Assembly: GCA_938009275.1 (NCBI GenBank)
Contig: CALLHY010000060.1
Coordinates: forward strand, 1-37,892
Length of the DNA stretch: 37,892 nucleotides
Direction: 5' to 3'
Origin: an uncultured bacterium
GTDB taxonomy: Bacteria > Cloacimonadota > Cloacimonadia > Cloacimonadales > Cloacimonadaceae
Shown: in pieces, positions 17,092 through 26,466 of the stretch
Layout of the letters: the number at the start of each line of letters is the position of its first letter
How positions within the stretch are numbered: position 1 is the first letter of the stretch
The notes under the pieces: generated by a model
Told to the model about the DNA's origin: nothing
What the model saw: the letters and a program-made list of their open reading frames with translations, nothing else
The model's database searches: none
Program-made: the position numbers and the translations under genes

Positions 17092-17136
17092 AAAAAACGC
17101 CATTGCCCGCAGCAAAGCCGTCGGTTCCAATGGCGT
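17092..17136 (-). terminator. Terminator between rpmE and the DUF1385 gene
   Basis: ACGCCATTG (17097-17105 on plus) pairs with CAATGGCGT (17128-17136). On the minus strand the stem is followed by TTTTTTCTT. It lies directly after the rpmE stop and would separate rpmE transcription from the downstream genes, at least partly. Confidence 0.8.
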
Positions 17137-17152
17137 AAAAAGGCTTATCTTT

Positions 17153-17371
17153 CTATTTCTCGGATTTATCCGCAGAAAGGCTGTATTTTTTGTTGAACTT
17201 CTCCACACGGCCGGCAGTGTCGATAATCTTCTGCTTTCCGGTGTAAAATGGGTGACAAACATTGCAGATATCAACCTGCATATTGCCTTTGGTGCTGCGT
17301 GTTTCAAACACGTTTCCGCAAGCGCAAGTCACGGTTGCTACTTCGTACTTAGGATGAATTCCCTGTTTCAT
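17153..17371 (-). CDS. rpmE: 50S ribosomal protein L31 (zinc-binding form)
   Basis: This is a 72-aa protein starting MKQGIHPKYE. Cys16, Cys18, Cys36 and Cys39 form the zinc ribbon of the C+ form of L31, which zinc-starved cells usually replace with a C- paralogue. HPFYTGKQ and the RVEKFNKKY end are family marks. AAGGAG precedes the ATG by about 10 nt. It is followed by its own terminator. Confidence 0.97.
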   Translation of the reverse strand: MKQGIHPKYEVATVTCACGNVFETRSTKGNMQVDICNVCHPFYTGKQKIIDTAGRVEKFNKKYSLSADKSEK

Positions 17372-17443
17372 GTATCTATTGCTCCTTGTGTAAATTCACT
17401 TAGTTTGGGACAAGGAATCTGGAAGCCCCCATAGTGTCAATGA

Positions 17444-17468
17444 AAATGTGAGTACCAAATTCACATTT
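17444..17468. promoter_or_regulatory. Dyad in the divergent rpmE / carboxypeptidase spacer
   Basis: AAATGTGA (17444-17451) and TCACATTT (17461-17468) are perfect 8-bp arms separated by 9 nt, in the 248-bp spacer between divergent genes. It resembles a repressor or activator site. The arm spacing does not fit the CRP consensus (6 nt between TGTGA and TCACA). I could not place a convincing promoter beside it. Confidence 0.35.
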
Positions 17469-17619
17469 GTGCTCATAAGCTCCTTATTTAGCTTCGATCT
17501 TCCCAGCAAGCAATGCAGACAATCAATAGCCCAAGCTTTTATTAGAAAATCAATCAGGAGATGTTTTGGTGCAGAAATTGCTTAATAACAGGATATAAAG
17601 ATGAATCCATGGAGATAAA

Positions 17620-19923
17620 ATGAAGCTGTCCATCACACTATGTGCAATTATAGCATTGTTCTTCCCCTTGTTACTGGGAGCTACATTGCCCACTTGTTAT
17701 GATACCTACGAGCAAGTAACCGCAAAGCTATTTGCCTTCCAACAAAGCCATCCCGACATCGCAAAAGTATTCATGATTGGCCATTCCCAACAGGATAATA
17801 TCCCTATTTATGCCCTGAAGATATCGGACAACGTTGAGCTTGATGAAGAAGAGCCGGCAATCCTTTTTGTTGGCCAGGTTCACGCGGAAGAAGTGCTGGG
17901 AGTTCAGATAACCCTTAGCAACATAGCCGAGATATTAAACGGAAGATTTCAAATGCCCTATGCCCAATGGATCAACCAGCTTGATATCTGGTTTATCCCA
18001 ACTGCAAATCCTGAGGGGCACAATGTGGTAACGTCAAATATGGACGTTACATATCGTAAAAACAAGCGCGACAATAATCTTAATGGGCTCTTTGACTACA
18101 TTGCCTCGGACATGGGTGATGACATTGATGGTGTGGATTTTAACCGCAATTTCCATTATAACTGGGTGCACGGCGACACCTTGCTTCAGCCTGGTGGTGA
18201 TGAAGTTTACGACTATTACCGTGGCCCCTACCCTCTAAGTGAATCCGAAAACGTTGCCATAAAGAACCTTGCTGATCAGAAGAAATTCGTATATTCCATC
18301 TGCTGGCATTCATCCAGAACCGGAAACTTCTCAGAAAAGCTTTATTACTCGTTTAACTGGAAAGAAGTTCGCCCCAGTCCAGACTTAAACTTTGTTGCCA
18401 GCATAGCTAATGGCGTTGGCTCCAGAATAATAAAAGAAGACGGAACCGGCAGCTACGAAGTTTACCCCAACACCAGCCGCAGAGGCGCATTCCATGATTG
18501 GATGTATCAACAATATGGCACCATTCAGTTACTGATTGAGTGTGGGACATCTAATCTCCAGCCAGACTCTCTGCTAATGCTGAACACCATTGAGCGTTGT
18601 AGCGTTGGTGTGCGTTGGCTACTAAACAGATCGCTGCTGTTTTATCCCGATGTCGCCTCATCATCAATGCTAACCGGCAAAGTTACGGATGCTGTTACTG
18701 GTAATCCACTGGAAGCAGAGATTATTATCGCTCAGCATCATGCTCCATGGTTTAACCCACGCACTTCCAAACCAGGCAATGGACGCTATTTCCGTCCCTT
18801 GGCATCGGGTGTGTATACATTGGAGGCCAAGAAAAAAGGCTATTTCGACACTATTCTCACAGATGTATTCGTGAATAATGGAAATTGGACTACCCGCAAT
18901 ATAACCATGAACCCCAAACCAGCAGCCATTCTTAGCGGATCCGTTCACAGCGGTGGATCGCCCATTTCTGCCAGAGTGATAATCGGCAGTTATCAACCCG
19001 ATACCCTGTATGTAAATGGCGATTTCGTGTTCAATGGCTATGAAGGCGAATACCCAATCCAGATATACGCCGACAACCATTATCCATACATCGGAACTAT
19101 TACCCTCATAGAAGGTCAAAACCAGGAATCTTATTCTCTTAGCCCACAAACCATTGTATTCGAAGAGCGTTGGGAAAACGGCACCGGATTATGGGATAAG
19201 GTTGGCAATTGGGTGCTGCAAAACGAGCTTTCGGCATCAGGCAACGCCATTACCGATAGTTGGGGTGGCAGGGGCTTATATCCCATGAATTGTGACGTAT
19301 GGATTCAAACCGCCGCACCAATAAGCATTCCTGCCGGCACTCAACCCTATCTGATTTTCAATTCACACCTGTACACCGAGTGGGAGTTTGATCCCTGCCG
19401 GGTTCAGGTTTCTACTAATGGCACCGAATGGGATACCATTTGGCAAAAATCCGGATTGTGGGATTTTTGGCGAACCGAGTTTGTGGCACTTAACCAATAT
19501 GCCGGACAAAGCATTTATCTACGCTTCAGGCTTACTGATTCATCAACGGATATACAGCTCACCGATCCGGGATGGACGATAGACAACATTAAGATTGTTA
19601 CAGGAACGGCTGTTAGTAATACCGACGACCTAAATCCTGTGCTGCCAGTTAGTGCATTGTATCCGAACTACCCAAATCCATTTAATCCCGAAACCACGCT
19701 CAGCTTCAGTATTGCCAAAAACTCACCGGTTAACCTGAAGATATACAATATGAAGGGGCAGCTCGTTCGTAGCTTGTTGAACAGCGACATGACTGCCGGC
19801 AGCCACAAGCTTGTATGGAACGGAACCGACGACAATGGAAAACCCGTTGGCAGCGGTCTTTACTTCTGTCGACTAAATGCCAATGGCATCCAACGTAGTA
19901 TAAAAATGGTGCTTATGAAATAA
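17620..19923 (+). CDS. Secreted M14 zinc carboxypeptidase with C-terminal sorting domain
   Basis: This is a 767-aa protein with a GGAG site just before the ATG. Residues 1-21 are a signal peptide. Residues 25-335 are the M14 domain. The zinc ligands are His88 and Glu91 (GQVHAEEVLG) and His230 (YSICWHSS); substrate-binding Asn175-Arg176 lies in VDFNRNFHYN, and Glu307 (LLIECGTS) is the general base. Residues 353-430 and about 437-510 are two carboxypeptidase-regulatory-like beta-sandwich repeats. Residues 515-650 are a jelly-roll/MAM-like domain (FEERWENGTGLWDKVGNW, TIDNIKI). Residues 683-767 are a sorting domain of the T9SS type A kind, with YPNYPNPFNPETTLSFSI, then VNLKIYNMKGQLVRSL and SGLYFCRL. 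It is predicted to be a surface or released peptidase that trims C-terminal residues. It is followed by a strong terminator. Confidence 0.96.
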   Translation: MKLSITLCAIIALFFPLLLGATLPTCYDTYEQVTAKLFAFQQSHPDIAKVFMIGHSQQDNIPIYALKISDNVELDEEEPAILFVGQVHAEEVLGVQITLSNIAEILNGRFQMPYAQWINQLDIWFIPTANPEGHNVVTSNMDVTYRKNKRDNNLNGLFDYIASDMGDDIDGVDFNRNFHYNWVHGDTLLQPGGDEVYDYYRGPYPLSESENVAIKNLADQKKFVYSICWHSSRTGNFSEKLYYSFNWKEVRPSPDLNFVASIANGVGSRIIKEDGTGSYEVYPNTSRRGAFHDWMYQQYGTIQLLIECGTSNLQPDSLLMLNTIERCSVGVRWLLNRSLLFYPDVASSSMLTGKVTDAVTGNPLEAEIIIAQHHAPWFNPRTSKPGNGRYFRPLASGVYTLEAKKKGYFDTILTDVFVNNGNWTTRNITMNPKPAAILSGSVHSGGSPISARVIIGSYQPDTLYVNGDFVFNGYEGEYPIQIYADNHYPYIGTITLIEGQNQESYSLSPQTIVFEERWENGTGLWDKVGNWVLQNELSASGNAITDSWGGRGLYPMNCDVWIQTAAPISIPAGTQPYLIFNSHLYTEWEFDPCRVQVSTNGTEWDTIWQKSGLWDFWRTEFVALNQYAGQSIYLRFRLTDSSTDIQLTDPGWTIDNIKIVTGTAVSNTDDLNPVLPVSALYPNYPNPFNPETTLSFSIAKNSPVNLKIYNMKGQLVRSLLNSDMTAGSHKLVWNGTDDNGKPVGSGLYFCRLNANGIQRSIKMVLMK

Positions 19924-19952
19924 CATAAGCAAATAAGCACCTTGCAAACCTG

Positions 19953-20002
19953 GGTGATGAGTAAGATGCCGGTTTACCGGTTATTACTCATCACCTTTTT
20001 CC
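19953..20002 (+). terminator. Intrinsic terminator after the M14 gene
   Basis: GGTGATGAGTAA (19953-19964) and TTACTCATCACC (19984-19995) form a perfect 12-bp stem followed by TTTTTCCTTT. It is 30 nt after the stop codon. Confidence 0.9.
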
Positions 20003-20319
20003 TTTATTACACCATCCACTTATCCTTACGCTAATCCTCATCACTCCTTAGGACTTCCTTGAACGAATTACTAATGAAATACGCATGAATTACGGATGAG
20101 ATGCGTAATTCATCCGTAATGATACAGCGTTTCGAAGAAGCAGGCTGCAAGCATGATGGGCTTTGCCTAAGATGAACGTGGAATTATTGCCCATAATCGA
20201 GATGGAGTGACATTTTCCAGCCCCAAAATAGTAATCACGTTGAAATAAACTCAGAATTGCACCGCAAATTGCAAAATTAACCGTTCAACTGAACAAATTG
20301 AGCCTTAATAGGAGTTTAC
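20003..20319. other. Intergenic spacer before the C25 gene
   Basis: The only recognisable structure is the palindromic repeat at 20076-20120. A small GTTCA/TGAAC dyad lies at about 20283-20294, and a TAGGAG ribosome binding site precedes the C25 start. No gene was seen on either strand, and no promoter could be assigned with confidence. Confidence 0.6.
20076..20120. repeat. Intergenic palindromic repeat, copy 2
   Basis: Arm A is TACGCAT (20080-20086) with A' ATGCGTA (20101-20107). Arm B is ATTACGGATGA (20089-20099) with B' TCATCCGTAAT (20110-20120). All pairs are perfect and the order is A-B-A'-B', which is interleaved. It begins with the same 19-mer as the copy at 5858. Confidence 0.75.
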
Positions 20320-23300
20320 ATGCGTAAGTACCTCGTAGTGTTGATGTTGGGATTAGTGCATTTGCTTTTTTCCAACGTCTCAAATGTTTCTTTACAAGCT
20401 AATCGTGCTTTTGAAGTGAAAGCCAAAAGTAACAATTCATTATCTATTAATTTTCGTTTACCTTCCTATGAGCTAGTCGCCGAAGAACTAGACGGCAAAA
20501 GCTATTCCCGTATCAAGATAGACGGAGCTGGGCTTACCGGTGACCTTGGTCTTCCTGAGCTTCCGGTACTTAGCACTATGATAGCCCTTCCCGCCCATGG
20601 CAACATTCAAATAGTTGCCGAGAATGTGCAACAGAGCAAGATAAGCGGATATTATGCGTATCCCTTTCAAGACGACAGAGAATCTGTTGCTGCCAAAACC
20701 GTTAATATCGATAGCGACTTCTATGCAAGGGGTTCCTCGTATCCAGAATCGGTTGTACGCTATGGTGATCCAGAAATAATTCGTGGAATTAGAGTTGTAA
20801 CCGTACAGGTTTCACCTTTTAGCTACAATCCTGTTAGCAAAGAGTTGGAAGTTCGTAGCTCCATTGATCTGCGTGTAAATTTCACCAATGAAAGAGGCCT
20901 TAATGAGCTCCCTTCCGAGCCATTCGGCATCTCCCCCGCGTTTGCTAACCTGCTTCAAGCCAGTATAGTAAATTTTGATGATTATCGCTCCGCAATACTG
21001 GCAAATACTCCTCCGCGTATCTTGATTATTCATGGAGCCTATGCTAATACTGATTTTCAGACAGCCTTGGATGCTTTTGTACTGTGGAAAAGACAAAAAG
21101 GCGCAGAGGTTAATGTAGCAAGCTTTGCCTCTTCAGAATCAAACGAGTCCATAAAAAGCTATATCCAAACTCAGTATAATAACGCAGCTACCCGCCCCGA
21201 TTATGTATTAATTATTGGTGATACTGGTGGTTCGTTCTCCATCCCTACGTTTATAGAAAACTATTCAAGTTATCATGGTGAAGGAGATTACCCTTATACC
21301 CATCTTGATGGTGACGACACTTTGGGCGACTGCTTTATAGGCAGAATTTCTGCCGAATCCACCGAGCAGCTTAGAAACATCCTGAACAAAATATACCTGT
21401 ATGAACGCGACATAAATGTAAGTACCGCCGGATGGTTGAATAAAATGCTGTTAGTAGGAGACTGGGATCCCTCCGGAATATCTACCATCTATATCAGTAA
21501 GTACATAAAAGAAAGTGCACTGGTTGTAAACCCTAACTATACATTCACCGAGCTATACGGTTCACAGCCTTCAGCAACTTCCATGAATGCTGCCCTATCA
21601 ATGGGTGTGGGGATATTCAATTATCGAGGTTGGTTGGGAATGAGCGGATGGTCACCATCCAGCAGTATTACCAACGCCTACCGCATACCTCATACCGTAA
21701 ACATTACCTGTGGCACGGGTTCATTTTCCAGCACTGCTACTACCGAAAGCTTCGTTAGATTGGGCTCGGAAGGTGTGCCAGCCGGTGCTGTAACGGCTAT
21801 TGGTATGGCTACTACCGGAACCCATACCGGATATAACAACACCCTTGATGGTGGTATATTTGCGGGGCTGTTAACTCATAATATGCGCACTATGGGTGAG
21901 GCTTTGCTGCATGGCAGGCTTTACCTGTGGCAGATATATGGTATAACATCTACAAATGGAGCTAACTACTCCGCGCATTGGTGTAACCTGATCGGAGACC
22001 CCACCATGGAAGTATTCTTGGGGATTCCTTCTACCTATCAGATTGTACCGCCTGAGTACATCCCTGTGGGTGGAAGCTTGTTTGATGTTGTGGTAAAAGA
22101 TGCCTTAGGCAATCCCGTTAGCGGGCAAAGTGTAACTTTATCGTTTGGTAGCACCATTCTCGCCAGGGGCTTTAGCGATGAATTTGGCTTGGCTTCACTG
22201 GTGTTACCTCAGGGCTTGACTGTGGGAACGGCTGTGATAACAGTATCTGGTCACAACTTCAAACCCCTCCAGCAGAATATAAGCATTATATCAGGTGGAT
22301 TAACTCCTGGTTCTGTGGTAATCGATGACGACAACAGCGGTCAATCCATCGGCAATGCCAATGGCTTGGTAAATGCCGGAGAAAGAATAGAGCTATATCT
22401 TGGATTATTGAATAGTGGTGCCACCTCCATTCGTGGACTAACCGGAACATTAACCTGCAGCAATCCATACATCAGCATTGTAAATCCCTCCATCAGCTAT
22501 CCAAATATCCTGGCTGGGGCTTCGGTAAGTAACACTAGCCCAGTAGTGGTAAATTTCAATGCTGCTTGTCCCGATCAAAGCAACATCAGATTGGTGCTAA
22601 ATCTCACCAGTCAGCTTGGTACACAATATACTATATCTCAGCATTTAGTTGTGTATAATGGCAGGCTTACACTCACCTCTCATCAAGTAATAGACGGACA
22701 GAATTCTCAGCTTGATCCCGATGAGAATGCCCAGTTACGTTTTGTGCTTACTAATTCTGGCAGCACAGCTCTATCTAACCTGAATGCAGAGCTATTGTGC
22801 GACAGCCCCTATATCAACATTCCTGCACAGACAGTTAGCTATGGCAATGCTGCACCAGCACAACAAGTTTTGCCTTCATCAAACTTCAATGTTTACGTAA
22901 ATGCCTTAACCATCCCTGGTATGCTTATCCCCATCAATCTAAGAGTATATAATGCCAGTGGCTACGAACAGATAATCCCCGTCTCGTTCACAGTTGGGAA
23001 TATTGCTGTTACCGATCCACTTGGTCCAGACGCCTATGGATATGTTATTTATGATACTGGTGACTTAAACTATGAAGACTGCCCTACCTATTCATGGGTA
23101 GAGCTTCATCCCAATGAGGGTGGAAGCGGCACAGCATTAACAATTAATGATATGTATAACAGTGGAGATGAAGGTGATCAGATTAATTCTGGTTACTCAG
23201 CGCAATCTTTGGCAGTGGTAAACCTGCCCTTCAACTTCAGCTTCTACGGACAGGAATACTCCCAAATTACTGTTTGCAGCAATGGGTATATCGCCATGGG

Positions 23301-26300
23301 TGTAACAGAGAACGCAGAATTTAGAAACTTCCGCCTACCCGGCGCAATGGGACCCAGCCCGATGATTGCTGCTTTCTGGGACGATTTGGCAACCAATAGT
23401 GACAGTAAAGTATTTACTTACTACGACAGTGCCAACCATCGCTTCATCGTTGAATGGTATAAGATGCTTAACGGATACAACGGCTCTACAACCAACGTTG
23501 AGACTTTCCAGATTATCCTTTATGATCATCTTTTCCATGCTACCAGCACGGGAGACGGGCCAATCTTGATTCAATACAAAACCTTTAACAATATTGACTC
23601 TGCAGGCTCACCCAGCCACGGTAATTACAGCACAATCGGTATTCAAAACCAGAATCAGACTATTGGACTCGAGTATTCATACAGCAACGCTTATCCTACC
23701 GCCGCCGCAACCCTAAGCAATCAAAGTGCATTGTATATAACTACTCTGCCATTAGTTGAGCCAGGGCCAAATATGACCACCTATAGCGTTGCTCACAACG
23801 ACACCAATGGCAATGGCATACTGGAATCCGGGGAAACCAGTAACTGCGAGATTACCCTGAAGAACATTGGTGATCTGGCGGCAACGAACGTCACTGCTAC
23901 TATCAGCTCTACTGACCAATACATCAACATTACTGCTGCTACTGTTTCTTATGGAACCATAAACGCCCTGGCAACATCAGCGGGAAGTGGCAGTTTCCAG
24001 TTTACGGTATCCCCTACCTGCCCAACCAACCATGTTGCTCAGTTCCAGGTTCTTATCAATAGCAGTAATGGTTCGTGGACCAAGTATTTCTCCGTTGGTG
24101 TATATGCTCCCGAACTGGAATTGGGTGCTATGTCTATACTAGATATTCAGGGCAATCAAAACGGGATACTTGATCCGGGTGAAACAGTCTCGGTGGTGAT
24201 TGCACTGAACAACAATGGTGGAGTGCCCAGTCTTGCCGGTTCTTCCACATTAACGTCCACAACTAATGGTATAACCATAGTAAATGGTACCTCAAACTTC
24301 AGTGCTGTTCCCTCACATGGCAGCGTGAATCTTAGCTTTAGCGTCAGAGCAGCGGCATCGATGGCTATAGGCTCATTGGCTACGCTATCCATAAATGCCA
24401 CAGCTGGTAGCTTATCGGTTTCAGATACCAGAAACTTAGAAGTTGGAGCCGCAAATGAAGTTATAATCGGTATAGCTTCCGGCAGCCAATCATATCCTAT
24501 AGACAGATACTATAATTATTCGGCTCATGAGGCGATCTATCTGGCAAGTGAAATAGGAATGGCAGGCGCAATTAAATCTTACAGCTTAAACAAAGTAAGT
24601 GGAACCGATGAGAACGTAATAGAAGCGGTATCTATTTACATGAAACATACAGACCAAAATACCTTAAGCTCAGGAGACTACTCGCTTAATGGCTACACAT
24701 TGGTGTTTAATGGCAACTTCCCAAACAACGCCCCATCTGGATGGATGGAGGCCAATCTTAGCCCCATGTTTGAGTATGACGGTATCCAAAACCTGTCTAT
24801 CCTGGTGGTAAAAGGATATCAAGCCTATATAAATAACTATCCTAAATGGCAATACTCATCCATATCACAAAACAGAGCAAGGCAGAATCGTAGTGACAGT
24901 GATGCTCCAACCAGCTTAACTGCCACCAACACCCTGCCTGACTTACGGCTTAAGCTATACTCAAACGTGTCCATATTCTATCCGCCCCAGAATATATCAG
25001 CCGCCGGGTCAAACAGGTTGGTCTCTCTAAGCTGGGATCCACCTGCTCATGGCTTCCCAACATCGTATAATATCTATAGAAACGATGTATTGATAGCCAA
25101 CGAAACCGGGCTATTCTACCATGACGTGGATGTGGTGAATGGCACTCAATATACGTATCATCTCACCTCAGTGTTTGAGGAAACAGAGTCCAGCGCATCC
25201 CAATCCGTTCATGCCACTCCTGGAAGCAGCGTAGCCAATGATGTAGTAATTGGCTCGGGAGCCATAACATCCCTAAACAACCAGGCAAGCCCCATTAACA
25301 TTACCTACAAGAGCTGCCACGGCCAGTCCGTTTATACTGCCGTAGAGCTTAATGAAGCAGGTCTTTATGGCCCAATTACGATTACCCATATCGGATTTAA
25401 CGTTGTAACCACTCCCAATCTACCTCTGCCGGAATTCACCATTCGCATGAAGCATACGTCCTCAGCAAATGCAGCCACCTGGCATGATGCCGCAAATTTG
25501 CAGACTGTTTACACTAATAATCCTTACACTCCAACTGCAGGTGGGTGGGATATGCTGGCCTTATCCACTCCCTTTGTGTGGAATGGAGTTGACAACATTT
25601 TGTTAGACACCGCCTTTAACATGGTTAGCAACTACTCACAAAGCGGTACTCTGCAATACTCGAACGTGACTTCGGGATACCGCTATGTTTGGAACGATTA
25701 TACCAATCAAACCAACGTGTTCAGCGGCGGAGCCGTTGTCACCCGACGTCCAAATGTAAAGATCAGAACCCAATCACAGCAAGTTGCCACTATTTCCATG
25801 CCGGTTACTCCGATTAACTTCGGTTCGGTAATCCCGAATGAAAGCCATGTGGAAAGCGTAAGCATACAGAATACCGGAAGCCTGTTGCTGGCTGGGTATA
25901 TTCAGTGTCCCGCAGGATTCTTTATAGAGGCCTCACGCGCATCAGCCCCCACAGCCAAAGCCGTTATCGAGCCCGATATTGACAGGCTGGGTTATCGTTT
26001 CACGGTGGAAAGTGGCAGCAGCATGAGCTTTGATATCAGGTTCAGCCCCGATAGCGAAGGGCAATACTCTGGCAATGTGGTGGTAACCTCCAATGCCGAT
26101 AACAATCCCGTGCTAAACATCCCCGTTAGCGGAAGCTGCTCACCTGGCACCTTAGACACCCCCATTCCCAGCATTGTATATTCTGGCAGCAGCATAACCC
26201 TGGAGTGGAATGCCATTCCCAACGCTACTGCCTATAAGGTGTACAAAAGCGACACACCAGATGGCACCTTCACCCTCCTTGGCACTACAACTACTCCTGA

Positions 26301-26382
26301 ATACACCGATGTAGCAGGAGACAAGGGCTTCTATTATATAGTTGCCACACAAGGCGTTCCTGCCAAGCAAAGCAAAAAATAA
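20320..26382 (+). CDS. Giant secreted gingipain-like (peptidase C25 family) protein
   Basis: This is a 2020-aa protein with a signal peptide at 1-19. Residues 20-225 match the C25 propeptide (LPELPVLSTMIALP is typical). Residues 230-570 are the C25 domain: ILIIHGAY at 234-241, YVLIIGD at 295-301, YTHLDGDDTLGDCFIGRIS, the nucleophile Cys464 in VNITCGTGSFSS, and the closing LIGDPTMEVF. Where gingipains carry the catalytic His (NYTGHGS), this protein reads NYRGWLG, with Trp438. Beyond 590 come CARDB-like beta-sandwich repeats (about 659-900 and 1147-1370, each with DxxxNGxxxxGE-like Ca loops), a jelly-roll near 902-1140, and two copies of a module at 1381-1545 and 1643-1820. There are FN3 domains at about 1554-1640 and 1941-2015, and an ASH/Hydin-like domain at 1825-1940. 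It has no YPNPFNP sorting domain. The likely role is in extracellular protein handling; proteolytic activity is uncertain. Confidence 0.93.
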   Translation: MRKYLVVLMLGLVHLLFSNVSNVSLQANRAFEVKAKSNNSLSINFRLPSYELVAEELDGKSYSRIKIDGAGLTGDLGLPELPVLSTMIALPAHGNIQIVAENVQQSKISGYYAYPFQDDRESVAAKTVNIDSDFYARGSSYPESVVRYGDPEIIRGIRVVTVQVSPFSYNPVSKELEVRSSIDLRVNFTNERGLNELPSEPFGISPAFANLLQASIVNFDDYRSAILANTPPRILIIHGAYANTDFQTALDAFVLWKRQKGAEVNVASFASSESNESIKSYIQTQYNNAATRPDYVLIIGDTGGSFSIPTFIENYSSYHGEGDYPYTHLDGDDTLGDCFIGRISAESTEQLRNILNKIYLYERDINVSTAGWLNKMLLVGDWDPSGISTIYISKYIKESALVVNPNYTFTELYGSQPSATSMNAALSMGVGIFNYRGWLGMSGWSPSSSITNAYRIPHTVNITCGTGSFSSTATTESFVRLGSEGVPAGAVTAIGMATTGTHTGYNNTLDGGIFAGLLTHNMRTMGEALLHGRLYLWQIYGITSTNGANYSAHWCNLIGDPTMEVFLGIPSTYQIVPPEYIPVGGSLFDVVVKDALGNPVSGQSVTLSFGSTILARGFSDEFGLASLVLPQGLTVGTAVITVSGHNFKPLQQNISIISGGLTPGSVVIDDDNSGQSIGNANGLVNAGERIELYLGLLNSGATSIRGLTGTLTCSNPYISIVNPSISYPNILAGASVSNTSPVVVNFNAACPDQSNIRLVLNLTSQLGTQYTISQHLVVYNGRLTLTSHQVIDGQNSQLDPDENAQLRFVLTNSGSTALSNLNAELLCDSPYINIPAQTVSYGNAAPAQQVLPSSNFNVYVNALTIPGMLIPINLRVYNASGYEQIIPVSFTVGNIAVTDPLGPDAYGYVIYDTGDLNYEDCPTYSWVELHPNEGGSGTALTINDMYNSGDEGDQINSGYSAQSLAVVNLPFNFSFYGQEYSQITVCSNGYIAMGVTENAEFRNFRLPGAMGPSPMIAAFWDDLATNSDSKVFTYYDSANHRFIVEWYKMLNGYNGSTTNVETFQIILYDHLFHATSTGDGPILIQYKTFNNIDSAGSPSHGNYSTIGIQNQNQTIGLEYSYSNAYPTAAATLSNQSALYITTLPLVEPGPNMTTYSVAHNDTNGNGILESGETSNCEITLKNIGDLAATNVTATISSTDQYINITAATVSYGTINALATSAGSGSFQFTVSPTCPTNHVAQFQVLINSSNGSWTKYFSVGVYAPELELGAMSILDIQGNQNGILDPGETVSVVIALNNNGGVPSLAGSSTLTSTTNGITIVNGTSNFSAVPSHGSVNLSFSVRAAASMAIGSLATLSINATAGSLSVSDTRNLEVGAANEVIIGIASGSQSYPIDRYYNYSAHEAIYLASEIGMAGAIKSYSLNKVSGTDENVIEAVSIYMKHTDQNTLSSGDYSLNGYTLVFNGNFPNNAPSGWMEANLSPMFEYDGIQNLSILVVKGYQAYINNYPKWQYSSISQNRARQNRSDSDAPTSLTATNTLPDLRLKLYSNVSIFYPPQNISAAGSNRLVSLSWDPPAHGFPTSYNIYRNDVLIANETGLFYHDVDVVNGTQYTYHLTSVFEETESSASQSVHATPGSSVANDVVIGSGAITSLNNQASPINITYKSCHGQSVYTAVELNEAGLYGPITITHIGFNVVTTPNLPLPEFTIRMKHTSSANAATWHDAANLQTVYTNNPYTPTAGGWDMLALSTPFVWNGVDNILLDTAFNMVSNYSQSGTLQYSNVTSGYRYVWNDYTNQTNVFSGGAVVTRRPNVKIRTQSQQVATISMPVTPINFGSVIPNESHVESVSIQNTGSLLLAGYIQCPAGFFIEASRASAPTAKAVIEPDIDRLGYRFTVESGSSMSFDIRFSPDSEGQYSGNVVVTSNADNNPVLNIPVSGSCSPGTLDTPIPSIVYSGSSITLEWNAIPNATAYKVYKSDTPDGTFTLLGTTTTPEYTDVAGDKGFYYIVATQGVPAKQSKK

Positions 26383-26399
26383 GCAAACAAGCACATAGC

Positions 26400-26435
26400 A
26401 AAAAGGGCTGCCATTCATCGCTGGCAGCCCTTTTC
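26400..26435. terminator. Bidirectional terminator between convergent genes
   Basis: AAAAGGGCTGCCA (26401-26413) and TGGCAGCCCTTTT (26422-26434) form a perfect 13-bp stem with an 8-nt loop and T-runs on both strands. It serves the C25 gene (plus) and the convergent beta-barrel gene (minus). Confidence 0.92.
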
Positions 26436-26466
26436 TTTCTGGCAAAAGTATTACTGAAACTGGTTT

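Noticed and set aside
17444..17468. CRP binding site
   Set aside because: The TGTGA/TCACA halves are 9 nt apart, not 6, so it was kept only as an unnamed dyad.
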